In this document: positions 1 to 8,068 of the stretch, one piece after another
Numbering within the stretch: position 1 is the first letter of the stretch
Layout of the letters: the number at the start of each line of letters is the position of its first letter
NCBI RefSeq assembly: GCF_000808015.1
Contig: NZ_JWHR01000059.1
Span: 1-64,000 of the forward strand
Origin: Terrisporobacter othiniensis
GTDB taxonomy: Bacteria; Bacillota; Clostridia; Peptostreptococcales; Peptostreptococcaceae
Direction: 5' to 3'
Length of the DNA: 64,000 nt
Notes under the pieces: generated by a model
The model's input: the letters and a program-made list of their open reading frames with translations, nothing else
Databases searched by the model: none
Told to the model about the DNA's origin: nothing
Made by a program: the position numbers and the translations under genes

Positions 1-506
1 GTATAGAACACATAAAAATTTCTTTTGTAATAATTTCCGTATATATTAGTTGTCTTATACTAAAAAAAATATATTCGGATATTACATTAATAAGTCATAT
101 TAAAGAATTTACCAAGGAAATTACAATATCATTTCTTGGAGAAGATCTTAAGTGTATAGCACTATTAGATAGTGGTAACTTGCTAAAAGATCCTTTAAGT
201 AAAAGTGATGTAGTTATGATAAATTCTTCTTTGTTAAACAAATATTTGCCTGAAAATTATAGTTATGAATATGTTGATGTACTTTTGGCAGAAGAAATCA
301 TCAACAGCTTAAGTGAAGATATATCATCCAGGGTAAGGCTGATCCCTTATAACCACGCGACTAGTAATAAAACTAGTATGATACTGGGATTTAAAGCCGA
401 CTATTTACAAATTGATAATAAAAAGATAGGAAATATTGTACTTGGCATATCTAATTTTAAAGACGACAATTATAATGCTATATTAAATCCGAGTATACTT
501 TCTTAG
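1..506 (+). CDS. spoIIGA: SpoIIGA, pro-sigma-E processing aspartic protease (3' part, start outside window)
   Basis: The open frame runs from base 3 without an upstream start, so the N-terminal membrane half lies outside the window. What remains is the end of a transmembrane helix and the cytoplasmic protease domain. The catalytic motif LLDSGNLLKDP is visible near base 165-195; the DSGN/DTGN aspartate is the active site of this aspartic protease family, which works as a dimer. SpoIIGA sits in the asymmetric septum and cleaves the pro-peptide of sigma E in the mother cell when triggered by forespore SpoIIR. The gene lies 24 bases before sigE, the conserved arrangement in spore formers. The internal ATG at 180 falls after the catalytic motif and cannot be the true start. 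Confidence 0.93.
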   Translation, partial: IEHIKISFVIISVYISCLILKKIYSDITLISHIKEFTKEITISFLGEDLKCIALLDSGNLLKDPLSKSDVVMINSSLLNKYLPENYSYEYVDVLLAEEIINSLSEDISSRVRLIPYNHATSNKTSMILGFKADYLQIDNKKIGNIVLGISNFKDDNYNAILNPSILS

Positions 507-530
507 GTCTTAAAATGGGGAGGGTTATAA

Positions 531-1265
531 TTGAAATTAACATTAATGAAAATGAAGTGGAAAATAAACTCTTGGCTAGTAAATATAGGTTCTAAATTAG
601 GTATAATTAAACCTAATGGTATGTATTACATGGGCGGTGTAAATATATTGCCTCCACCTCTAAAACCAGATGAGGAAAGGTTATTAATAGACAGGCTTGA
701 AAAAGATGAGAGTGTAAAAACTATATTAATCGAAAGAAACCTTCGACTAGTAGTATATATATCTAGAAAATTTGAAAATACAGGTATAGATGTCGAAGAT
801 TTAATATCAATAGGAACAATTGGTCTTATAAAAGCTGTTAATACATTTAAATCAAATAAAAATATTAAATTAGCAACGTATGCATCTAGATGTATAGAAA
901 ATGAAATATTAATGTATCTTAGAAAAAATAATAAGAAAAAGGCAGAAGTATCATTTGATGAGCCATTAAATACTGATTTAGATGGTAATGAATTATTACT
1001 ATCTGATGTGCTTGGAACAGAGAATGATGAAATATATAAAATTATTGAAGAGGAAATAGATAAGAATTTGCTTTTTATGGCATTAGATAAATTATCTGAT
1101 AGAGAAAAGCAAATTATGGAATTAAGATTTGGCCTAACAACGAGAGGAAATGAAAAAACTCAAAAAGAAGTAGCTAACATCCTTGGTATATCTCAATCCT
1201 ATATTTCTAGACTTGAAAAGAAAATAATTAGCAGGTTAAAAAAGGAAATGAAAAAATTTGTATAA
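531..1265 (+). CDS. sigE: RNA polymerase sporulation sigma factor SigE (pro-form)
   Basis: A 244-residue sigma-70 family protein. I use the TTG at 531, which follows a GGGAGGG ribosome-binding site at about 517-523. The first ~30 residues form a basic, hydrophobic pro-sequence, and YYMGG followed by PPPL marks the region where SpoIIGA cuts pro-sigma E. Region 2 ([16 protein letters not shown], then [13 protein letters not shown]) and region 4 ([15 protein letters not shown] and a helix-turn-helix with [13 protein letters not shown]) are complete. SigE directs early mother-cell transcription during sporulation. Placement between spoIIGA and sigG matches other spore formers. Only 87 bases separate it from sigG, with no clear terminator between. 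Confidence 0.97.
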   Translation: MKLTLMKMKWKINSWLVNIGSKLGIIKPNGMYYMGGVNILPPPLKPDEERLLIDRLEKDESVKTILIERNLRLVVYISRKFENTGIDVEDLISIGTIGLIKAVNTFKSNKNIKLATYASRCIENEILMYLRKNNKKKAEVSFDEPLNTDLDGNELLLSDVLGTENDEIYKIIEEEIDKNLLFMALDKLSDREKQIMELRFGLTTRGNEKTQKEVANILGISQSYISRLEKKIISRLKKEMKKFV

Positions 1266-1352
1266 GTTAAATAAAATCTCGATAAAAGTATAAAAATATA
1301 TGATATGTAAATAATTTCATATAAAGAATCTTTTAAGAGAGGACTGAAACTT

Positions 1353-2126
1353 ATGCAAATTAATAAGGTTGAAATCTGTGGTGTGAACACATCAGAACTG
1401 CCAGTTCTTAAAAATGCTCAAATGATGGACCTTCTAGTTAAAATAAAGGCAGGAGATGAAGACGCTAGACAGCAGTTTGTTAGGGGAAATTTAAGACTAG
1501 TTCTAAGTATTATTCAAAAGTTTAACAATAGAGGAGAAAATATTGACGACTTATTTCAAATTGGTTGTATTGGTCTTATAAAAGCTATAGATAATTTTGA
1601 TTTAAGTCAAAATGTTAGGTTTTCAACTTATGCGGTTCCAATGATAATAGGTGAAATAAGAAGATATTTAAGAGATAATAATCCTATTAGGGTTAGTAGA
1701 TCCCTAAAAGATATTGCTTATAAAGCTCTCCAAGTGAGAGAAAAATTAATCAGAAGCAATTCAAAGGAACCAACAGTTTCAGAAATAGCAAAGGAGTTAG
1801 AGCTGGATGTGGAATCTGTTGTTATGGCTTTAGATGCCATACAAGATCCTATATCATTGTTTGATCCAGTATATCAGGATAATGGGGATGCCATATTTGT
1901 AATGGATCAAGTTCAAGACAAAAAAGATACTGATGAGCACTGGCTTCAAGAAATAGCATTGAAAGAAGCAATAAAAAAACTTAATAACAGAGAAAAACTT
2001 GTATTAGACTTGAGGTTTTATAAAGGCCGTACTCAAATCGAAGTGGCAGATGAAATAGGAATATCCCAAGCACAAGTTTCACGAATTGAAAAAAATGCTT
2101 TAAAAAACATGAGAAAGTACATTTAA
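1353..2126 (+). CDS. sigG: RNA polymerase sporulation sigma factor SigG
   Basis: A 257-residue sigma-70 family protein. The N-terminus NKVEICGVNTSELPVLKN is the hallmark of late forespore sigma G; this region is where the anti-sigma factor SpoIIAB/CsfB-type regulators bind in Bacillus. Region 2 (NLRLVLSIIQKF, QIGCIGLIKAIDNF), region 3 and the region 4 helix-turn-helix (EVADEIGISQAQVSRIEKN) are intact. It drives late forespore genes such as small acid-soluble proteins and germination receptors. It can be read through from sigE and probably also has its own forespore promoter in the 87-base gap, which I could not define. A strong terminator follows. Confidence 0.97.
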   Translation: MQINKVEICGVNTSELPVLKNAQMMDLLVKIKAGDEDARQQFVRGNLRLVLSIIQKFNNRGENIDDLFQIGCIGLIKAIDNFDLSQNVRFSTYAVPMIIGEIRRYLRDNNPIRVSRSLKDIAYKALQVREKLIRSNSKEPTVSEIAKELELDVESVVMALDAIQDPISLFDPVYQDNGDAIFVMDQVQDKKDTDEHWLQEIALKEAIKKLNNREKLVLDLRFYKGRTQIEVADEIGISQAQVSRIEKNALKNMRKYI

Positions 2127-2147
2127 TTATAATTAAATATGAAGAAT

Positions 2148-2181
2148 AAATCCTTAGTACAAGAATACTAAGGATTTTTTT
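2148..2181 (+). terminator. Intrinsic terminator after sigG
   Basis: A 12-bp stem (2148-2159 with 2166-2177) and a 6-base loop, running into a T tract. It closes the spoIIGA-sigE-sigG unit. Confidence 0.9.
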
Positions 2182-2241
2182 GCATAGAAATATTAAAAGA
2201 GAAATATATTTTTTTTGTATTTTTAAGGAGGATGTTATAAT

Positions 2242-2511
2242 ATGATAAGAGTATCTGATATAATGGATAAAGAAATTATCAATGTGAAAAATGGAAAGAA
2301 GATGGGTTTTATTACAGACATAGACATAGATGTTAATGAAGGTAAAGTTGTATCTTTTTCAACTACAGGAGAAGGAAGTGGAGGATTCTTTTCTAGAGGT
2401 ATGGATGTGGATGTAATATTTTGGAATGATATATTAAAAATAGGATGTGACACAATAATAGTAAATATAGGCTCAGAAAGAAAAGTAGACATTGATGAAA
2501 TAAAAATTTAA
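2242..2511 (+). CDS. YlmC/YmxH-family PRC-barrel protein
   Basis: An 89-residue PRC-barrel domain protein. It opens with MIRVSDIMDKEIINVKNG and has GFITDIDID, a pattern typical of the small YlmC/YmxH proteins found beside sigE/sigG or in sporulation-linked loci in Firmicutes. AAGGAGG lies just upstream of the ATG at 2242. The PRC barrel is usually an assembly or scaffold fold; the specific role is not established. It lies after the sigG terminator and 25 bases before nrdR, so it probably starts a new transcription unit. There is a glycine-rich stretch in the middle (GEGSGGFF). Confidence 0.85.
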   Translation: MIRVSDIMDKEIINVKNGKKMGFITDIDIDVNEGKVVSFSTTGEGSGGFFSRGMDVDVIFWNDILKIGCDTIIVNIGSERKVDIDEIKI

Positions 2512-2536
2512 GCTAACTTAACTAAGGAGGAAAATT

Positions 2537-2995
2537 ATGCAATGTCCTTATTGTAACTATAAGGAGTCTAAAGTTGTAGACTCAAGACATACAGACAGTA
2601 ATTCTATTAGAAGAAGAAGAGAGTGTGAATCTTGTAAAAAAAGATACACAACTTACGAAACTATTGAAACAACACCTGTTATGGTGGTAAAAAAAGATAA
2701 TACAAGAGAATATTTTGATAGGGAAAAAATAAAAAATGGTCTAATAAAATCTTGTGAAAAGAGACCAGTTTCAATTGATCAAATTGAAGGAGTAGTATCT
2801 TTTATAGAGAATGAAATAAATAAGAACTATATGACTGAAGTGGAAACAAAAATAATCGGTGAAATGATTATGGACAAACTAAAAGATATAGATGAAGTAT
2901 CTTACGTTAGATTTGCATCTGTATATAGGCAATTTAAAGATATAAATACCTTTGTTAATGAATTAAAAACAATATTAATGGAAAAGGATGAATAA
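2537..2995 (+). CDS. nrdR: Transcriptional repressor NrdR
   Basis: A 152-residue protein of usual NrdR length. It begins with a zinc ribbon (MQCPYCNYKESKVVDSR, then RRRECESCKKRYTTYE) whose four cysteines bind zinc, followed by an ATP-cone domain (VVKKDNTREYFDREKI to about residue 140). NrdR senses ATP/dATP and represses ribonucleotide reductase genes by binding NrdR boxes. AAGGAGG precedes the ATG. Its stop lies one base before the preferred start of pgeF, indicating cotranscription. Confidence 0.97.
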   Translation: MQCPYCNYKESKVVDSRHTDSNSIRRRRECESCKKRYTTYETIETTPVMVVKKDNTREYFDREKIKNGLIKSCEKRPVSIDQIEGVVSFIENEINKNYMTEVETKIIGEMIMDKLKDIDEVSYVRFASVYRQFKDINTFVNELKTILMEKDE

Positions 2996-2996
2996 A

Positions 2997-3707
2997 ATGG
3001 AGAATTATATAACAATAGATAAGATACAAAAAGAATTAGACTTTGTTAATTTAGTTATAACAACAACTAATATAGATGCCAAAAATGAAGAAGACCTATT
3101 TAAAACATTTAAACAAGAAGAATTTAATTTAATAAATTTAACAAGAAATTCTCAAATTCACTCTAGTATTGTTAATAAAATTGATGAAAATAATATAGGG
3201 CAAAGGATAGAGGGAGACGCTTTAATTACTGATATTCCTCAAGTTCCATTGTTGATATTAACAGCAGATTGTGTTCCTGTCGTTATTATTGACAAAGTAA
3301 ATAAAGCTATAGGAGTAGCTCATGCAGGTTGGAGAGGGACTTATGATAAGATAAGTAAAAAAACCATAGAAGAAATGATAAAAAATTATAACTCTAACCC
3401 AGAAGACTTAGTTTGTGTAATAGGTCCATCAATAGGACCTTGTTGTTATGAAGTTTCAAAAGACTTAGTTGAAAAATTTAACATAAATTTAGCAAATCAT
3501 GCAGGAAAATTCGATATAATAAAAGATAATAAATACTATTTGGATTTATGGAAAATTAACGAACTTACGTTAAAGGATTGTAAAGTTAAAGAAGAAAATA
3601 TAATAAATCTTCAAATATGTACTAATTGTAATCATGATAAGTTCTATTCTTATAGAAAGCATAACAAAACACCAAAGAGGATAGGAACTATGATTCAAAT
3701 TAGATAG
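2997..3707 (+). CDS. pgeF: Peptidoglycan editing factor PgeF (YlmD/YfiH, polyphenol-oxidase fold)
   Basis: A 236-residue protein of the multicopper-oxidase-like YfiH/YlmD family. In E. coli it removes L-Ser wrongly placed in muropeptides, hence 'peptidoglycan editing factor'; older annotation says laccase or polyphenol oxidase. The metal-site motifs are visible: LTADCVPVVI, GVAHAGWRGT, and GPSIGPCCYEV near residue 145. I prefer the ATG at 2997 over 2988 because AAAGGA at about 2983 is correctly spaced for it; 2988 would overlap nrdR and sit too close to that site. It is followed after 12 bases by the response regulator gene. Confidence 0.93.
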   Translation: MENYITIDKIQKELDFVNLVITTTNIDAKNEEDLFKTFKQEEFNLINLTRNSQIHSSIVNKIDENNIGQRIEGDALITDIPQVPLLILTADCVPVVIIDKVNKAIGVAHAGWRGTYDKISKKTIEEMIKNYNSNPEDLVCVIGPSIGPCCYEVSKDLVEKFNINLANHAGKFDIIKDNKYYLDLWKINELTLKDCKVKEENIINLQICTNCNHDKFYSYRKHNKTPKRIGTMIQIR

Positions 3708-3719
3708 GGAGGAATAATA

Positions 3720-4409
3720 ATGAGTAGCAAGATTCTTGTAATTGATGATGAAGAGCATATAGTAGAACTATTGCAATTTAATTTAGAGACTTCTGATTAT
3801 ATTGTAGACTATTCTTATGATGGCTTTGATGGTTTTTTAAAAGCAAAAGAGAATAAACCAGATTTAATACTACTTGATTGGATGTTACCAAATATAAGTG
3901 GTATAGATGTATTAAAAAAATTAAGAGGGGATAAAGATCTTAAAAATATACCTGTTATTATGCTTACGGCTAAAAATATGGAAAGTGATAAAGTTGAAGG
4001 TTTAGTAGGTGGTGCAGATGACTATATAACAAAACCTTTTAGTATAAAAGAATTACTAGCTAGAATAAGTTCTGTATTAAGAAGATACAATATGAACTCG
4101 CCAAGAGAAGAAGAAGTATTAACAGTAAAAGATATAAAACTAGACTTGATAAAACATGAAGTTACTAAAAATGGGGAAAAACTAGATTTAACTTTAAAAG
4201 AATTTGATTTATTGAAAATACTACTTCAAAATAAAGGTAAGGTTTTATCTAGGAACTTTTTATTAGATAAGATCTGGGGTTATGAATTTTATGGAGAAAC
4301 TAGAACTGTAGATGTTCATATTAGATATTTAAGAAAGAAAATAGAAAGCTCAGATAGTAATGAAAAATATATCGAAACTATTAGAGGTATAGGGTATAAA
4401 ATAGAGTAA
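3720..4409 (+). CDS. OmpR/PhoB-family response regulator
   Basis: A 229-residue two-domain regulator. The receiver domain (residues ~1-120) has the acidic pair DDEE near residue 10, phospho-acceptor Asp53 in LLDWMLP, Thr in MLTAKN and Lys in ITKPF. The C-terminal winged-helix DNA-binding domain (~130-229) carries RTVDVHIRYLRKKIE. It is the partner of the histidine kinase 17 bases downstream. Sequence style resembles PhoP/PhoB phosphate regulators, but no phosphate genes are nearby, so the signal is unassigned. GGGAGGA precedes the ATG. Confidence 0.93.
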   Translation: MSSKILVIDDEEHIVELLQFNLETSDYIVDYSYDGFDGFLKAKENKPDLILLDWMLPNISGIDVLKKLRGDKDLKNIPVIMLTAKNMESDKVEGLVGGADDYITKPFSIKELLARISSVLRRYNMNSPREEEVLTVKDIKLDLIKHEVTKNGEKLDLTLKEFDLLKILLQNKGKVLSRNFLLDKIWGYEFYGETRTVDVHIRYLRKKIESSDSNEKYIETIRGIGYKIE

Positions 4410-4425
4410 GAAATGGAGAAAAAAT

Positions 4426-5715
4426 ATGGATGTGGAACCTATTAGCAGTTTTTACTTTTTTGTTATGCTATTAGCTTGTAGTGTGGCAATACTTTTATAT
4501 AGATATACTATAACTATAAGAAGATTTTTAAAAAGTTTTATCAAAATATCAAAAAAAGTAAGTGATAAAGAATTTCATTCAAGATTACAAACTTCTGCCA
4601 GAGGAGAACTTGGTGAACTTACTAGAAATTTTAATTTTATGATGGAAACTATGGAAAATACAATTGAAGAGGTACAGTATAAGCATCTTCAACTTACTTC
4701 AGTACTTAAGAGTATTTCTCATGGAATTATAGTTATTGATATTGATGGAAATATTATCTTAATTAATGATGAAGCTCGTAAAATGATAAAAAGTAAATGT
4801 AATGGAAAAGAAGAAGGAAAAAATTTTAAACAAGTTATAGATGTATATGATATTTTAAATGGTATAGAACGATATATTGGAAGCAAAGAAAATCAAACTA
4901 ATAATATAACTTTAGATGATGAAATTGTTTATAGAATAAAAATTGATCCTGTATATCTACAAAACTCTAAAAATGCCATTATAGGTTCTATAATTAATAT
5001 TGAAGATATAACAGAAATTGTAAAATTAGAAAATATGCGTAGAGATTTTGTGGCAAATGTTAGTCACGAATTAAAAACACCTTTGACATCAATAAACGGA
5101 TTTGTAGAAACCTTAATGATGAATGAAGACTTGCCAGTAGATAAAAGAAATAGGTTTTTAGCTATAATCCAAAAAGAATCAGATAGACTAAAAAGATTGA
5201 TTGAAGATATACTTTTACTATCCTCAATAGAAAGTAAAAATAATCTAGTGACAGAAAATATACTACTTTATGATGTGTTTAAAGAAGTATATGAGATGAT
5301 AAATTACATAGCTAATTCCAAAAAAATTGATTTATCATATGATTTTGAAGATAAAGAAATAGTAGTCCAGGCCTATAGTGACTATGTTAAACAGTTATTA
5401 CTTAATTTAATAGATAATGCTATTAAATATACACCAGAAGGCGGGAAAGTAACTGTAAAACAATTTTCAATAAATAATGAAATAGTAATAGAAGTTATAG
5501 ACAATGGGGTAGGAATCCCAAAAGAAGACCAAAGTAAAATATTCCAAAGATTTTATAGAGTAGATAAGGCTAGAAGTAGATCTGTAGGAGGTACAGGTTT
5601 AGGTCTTGCCATAACAAAACATATTGTTCACTCTTTAAAGGGGAGCATCAGCGTAGAAAGCGAACTTGGAGAGGGGAGCAAATTTATAATAAGATTACCA
5701 AAAAAAATTTCCTAG
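4426..5715 (+). CDS. PhoR-like sensor histidine kinase without an extracellular domain
   Basis: A 429-residue sensor kinase. A single N-terminal membrane helix (about residues 8-26) is followed at once by a HAMP linker (~27-80), a PAS domain (~85-200), a dimerisation/phospho-acceptor domain with His214 in NVSHELKTPLTS, and a catalytic ATPase domain (LLNLIDNAIKYTPEGG, VIDNGVGIP, GGTGLGLAI). Classic PhoR kinases have two membrane helices flanking an external sensor; that part is missing, so sensing is probably through the PAS domain or the membrane. The 3' end of the gene forms part of the terminator stem. It pairs with the upstream response regulator. Confidence 0.92.
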   Translation: MDVEPISSFYFFVMLLACSVAILLYRYTITIRRFLKSFIKISKKVSDKEFHSRLQTSARGELGELTRNFNFMMETMENTIEEVQYKHLQLTSVLKSISHGIIVIDIDGNIILINDEARKMIKSKCNGKEEGKNFKQVIDVYDILNGIERYIGSKENQTNNITLDDEIVYRIKIDPVYLQNSKNAIIGSIINIEDITEIVKLENMRRDFVANVSHELKTPLTSINGFVETLMMNEDLPVDKRNRFLAIIQKESDRLKRLIEDILLLSSIESKNNLVTENILLYDVFKEVYEMINYIANSKKIDLSYDFEDKEIVVQAYSDYVKQLLLNLIDNAIKYTPEGGKVTVKQFSINNEIVIEVIDNGVGIPKEDQSKIFQRFYRVDKARSRSVGGTGLGLAITKHIVHSLKGSISVESELGEGSKFIIRLPKKIS

Positions 5716-5741
5716 ATTATTAGGGAATTTTTTTTTATTTT
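5705..5741 (+). terminator. Intrinsic terminator overlapping the histidine kinase stop codon
   Basis: A 10-bp stem (5705-5714 with 5721-5730, one G-U pair), a 6-base loop and a long T tract. The left arm includes the last codons of the kinase gene. Confidence 0.88.
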
Positions 5742-5821
5742 TGCACAAACTAAAATTATAAAAATTTAAATGTTTTTGTTGATTGTTGTAAAGTATGAAA
5801 TTTTTAGGAGGATTCAATTAA

Positions 5822-6760
5822 ATGAAAGATAGTTTAATAAATGACGCTCTGTTTAGACACGCTTTTCTTACAGCTATGATAATCGGTGTTCTATGCAGAT
5901 TTTTTCTACTAAGAGTTAAAGATAAGCAATATCCATCAAGACCGCAGGATTATTTAGAACAAATAATAGTGGCAGGCCTTGCAGCATCGCTAGGAGCAAT
6001 TGCTTTACCAGCCCTAATAGATAAAGAATTTTCTGCGTTGACGTTTTTAGCTGTTGGTATTCAACAATTTCAGGGTTTATCTAATCAAGAAAAAATAACT
6101 CTAGAAAATATTGATTATGAAGATATGGTTGAAAAAGGAGCACCATATATAGATAATATTTCAAGTACATATGAGGTAAGAAGTTACGTAAGTTTATTTT
6201 CTGCGTTAGTTGCATCAATAGTATATATATATGTTGCAAGGAAATATGGTGCACACATGTTAGTGTGTACGATTTTAGCGGCTATTGGAGGATGCATTGT
6301 AGGAATGATTTTTGTAAGAATTTTGAGAAGAAGTAGTATAAAAGATATTGCTGATATTTATTCAGCTGAGATATCTTTTGATGGACCAATATTAAAAGTT
6401 AATGGTGTTTATATGGAAAATATAGGTTTGAAAGAGACTAGGAAAAAATATTTAGAAAAGGCTATAGCTATAGAAATAGTACCTAAAGATTTTAGTGCAT
6501 TTGGAACTTTATGTGATATAGGTCAACAACAAGCAATAATGAATACTATCTATGTGCACTTAGGTGTAGATAATGATGTGGATGAAAAAGATGTATTTCC
6601 TATTGCTAGGATGGACTTTAATAAGAAGTCTGTTCTCATTATAATGGTGCCCTTGTATAAAAACGAAATTATTTTTATGCAAGCAGCTGGTAGTGCACCT
6701 ATTTTAGATACATCAAAGAGAAAATTAAGTGCATATATGAAAAAAGGTTTTGATATGTAA
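5822..6760 (+). CDS. YIEGIA-family membrane protein, copy 1
   Basis: A 312-residue protein. Hydrophobic helices are visible at about residues 13-30, 48-66, 123-140 and 142-165, with a soluble C-terminal half of ~145 residues. It resembles the family that annotation pipelines name after a conserved YIEGIA motif; here the equivalent stretch reads YIDNISSTYEVRSY, so the name motif is degenerate. The family occurs in spore-forming Firmicutes and has no firmly established biochemical role. AGGAGGA lies upstream of the ATG. It is followed six bases later by a paralogue, and the pair by a 66-residue gene, forming a compact three-gene unit. Confidence 0.72.
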   Translation: MKDSLINDALFRHAFLTAMIIGVLCRFFLLRVKDKQYPSRPQDYLEQIIVAGLAASLGAIALPALIDKEFSALTFLAVGIQQFQGLSNQEKITLENIDYEDMVEKGAPYIDNISSTYEVRSYVSLFSALVASIVYIYVARKYGAHMLVCTILAAIGGCIVGMIFVRILRRSSIKDIADIYSAEISFDGPILKVNGVYMENIGLKETRKKYLEKAIAIEIVPKDFSAFGTLCDIGQQQAIMNTIYVHLGVDNDVDEKDVFPIARMDFNKKSVLIIMVPLYKNEIIFMQAAGSAPILDTSKRKLSAYMKKGFDM

Positions 6761-6786
6761 GGAAAATGGTTAAAAGAGGTGGTAAA

Positions 6787-7719
6787 ATGGATAAAATATT
6801 TTTTATAGGGATTATAATTGGGGTATTATCTAGAATAATAATGTTAAACTTAGATGAAAAACAATATCCTGCACAACCTAATGTGCTTGTTTCTCAAATA
6901 GTTCTTGCTTTTGTAGCATCTTCTTTAGGCGCATTACTTGTACCTGCATTACTAGAGAGGTCCTATACATCTATTACCTTTTTGTCATTGGCAGCTGAGC
7001 AATTTAGACAAGTTAGAAATAATAGAAGAGATACATTGCAATCTTTAGAAAGTACTCAGTTAGTATCAAGAGGAAATTCATTTATAGAAGATATTGCAAG
7101 AACCTATGAAATAAGAAATTATATGTGTATTGTAACATCATTTCTTACAGTAGCATTATATCATGCACTTAATAGCGAATTTAAAGTAAAGGATCCAACG
7201 GCGTTAATAGTTAGTTCGTTATTTGGTCTTATTTTGGCTTACATACTAAGAAGAAGCATATCTAGACAATGTATTGGAGATATTGCTGAAATATCAATTG
7301 TAGATGTGAGTTTTGTTGATACAAGCATATTAAAAGTAGGTGATTTTCAAGGGTTAACTAATGTGGCCTTAAAAGAAGATAGAGAAAAATATCTAAAATA
7401 TGCTGTAGGGATAAAAATAATGCCAAGAGATAATAGCTATAAAAATGCTTCAATAATTGCTTATGTAGGCCAAAGGCAAGCTATTTGTTACAATCTTTAC
7501 TCCAGACTTGGAATACTAAAACAAATTGTAGAACCGGCTTTTACACCTTTACCAAGGAAAAATCCTAAAAATCAATGTTTATACTTAGCATTTTTCCCAA
7601 TTGAAAAGGATGAGAGAAAAATAATTGAAGCAGTGAAGTCATGTCCTATACTTGATAGTGCTAGAGGAAAAAATATAGCTTTAAATAATATGAAAATTGA
7701 AGGAAAGGAGATCGTATAA
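6787..7719 (+). CDS. YIEGIA-family membrane protein, copy 2
   Basis: A 310-residue paralogue of the preceding gene with the same layout: N-terminal membrane helix (FFIGIIIGVLSRIIML), second helix (LAFVASSLGALLVPAL), a central helical pair, then a soluble domain. The name-motif region reads FIEDIARTYEIRNY, closer to the family pattern than copy 1. Shared blocks include KQYPxxP near residue 27 and GQxQAI near residue 240. I prefer the ATG at 6787, preceded by GAGGTGG, over the ATG at 6766. The stop abuts the next start. Function is unknown; the conserved order suggests the three products work together. Confidence 0.72.
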   Translation: MDKIFFIGIIIGVLSRIIMLNLDEKQYPAQPNVLVSQIVLAFVASSLGALLVPALLERSYTSITFLSLAAEQFRQVRNNRRDTLQSLESTQLVSRGNSFIEDIARTYEIRNYMCIVTSFLTVALYHALNSEFKVKDPTALIVSSLFGLILAYILRRSISRQCIGDIAEISIVDVSFVDTSILKVGDFQGLTNVALKEDREKYLKYAVGIKIMPRDNSYKNASIIAYVGQRQAICYNLYSRLGILKQIVEPAFTPLPRKNPKNQCLYLAFFPIEKDERKIIEAVKSCPILDSARGKNIALNNMKIEGKEIV

Positions 7720-7920
7720 ATGAGTGATAATATTGAAATAAATTCAGCTACATTGGCGGTTATAACTACAGATAAGAATATGAATACAATAGGGGGATGT
7801 CCTATTTTTTATGCTAATAATGATGATGAATTACAAAAACGCGCAATGTTATTTGCAAAGTGTGTAAATGGAATGGTTCATCAAATAACAGATGAAGTAC
7901 TTATAGTAGTAAGGCATTAA
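7720..7920 (+). CDS. Small partner protein of YIEGIA proteins ('capping complex subunit' type)
   Basis: A 66-residue soluble protein (begins MSDNIEINSATLAVITTDKN) directly abutting the second YIEGIA gene, with GGAGAT as ribosome-binding site. Its size and position fit the small protein that annotation pipelines call 'capping complex subunit for YIEGIA'; I base this on context and family memory, not on a search. No membrane segment or signal peptide is seen. It is the last gene of the unit and is followed directly by a hairpin terminator. Confidence 0.65.
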   Translation: MSDNIEINSATLAVITTDKNMNTIGGCPIFYANNDDELQKRAMLFAKCVNGMVHQITDEVLIVVRH

Positions 7921-7944
7921 GGTACCTGAAAGAGGTACCTTTTG
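7921..7944 (+). terminator. Short intrinsic terminator after the YIEGIA unit
   Basis: A perfect 7-bp stem (7921-7927 with 7933-7939), 5-base loop and TTTT. It begins immediately after the stop codon. The short T tract suggests moderate strength. Confidence 0.7.
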
Positions 7945-7975
7945 TTGATTAATATAGCGTAGATGTAGATATAAG

Positions 7976-8004
7976 TTGACTAATTTTTTTAAATCATGTA
8001 TGAT
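7976..8004 (+). promoter_or_regulatory. Sigma-A promoter for the DUF512-der-plsY-gpsA operon
   Basis: TTGACT at 7976-7981 and TATGAT at 7999-8004 with the optimal 17-base spacer. It sits between the preceding terminator and the DUF512 gene, so it is the likely vegetative promoter of that operon. Confidence 0.75.
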
Positions 8005-8068
8005 TAAATGATGTATTTACATCTAAAATTAGATAATACATTTATGTGGAAAAGTGGTGATATGCAAA

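Noticed and set aside
1266..1352. SigF or SigG promoter for sigG (GTATA near 1286, CATATAA near 1318)
   Set aside because: Spacing and motif do not match either sigma-F or sigma-G patterns well; in this AT-rich gap such matches are expected by chance.
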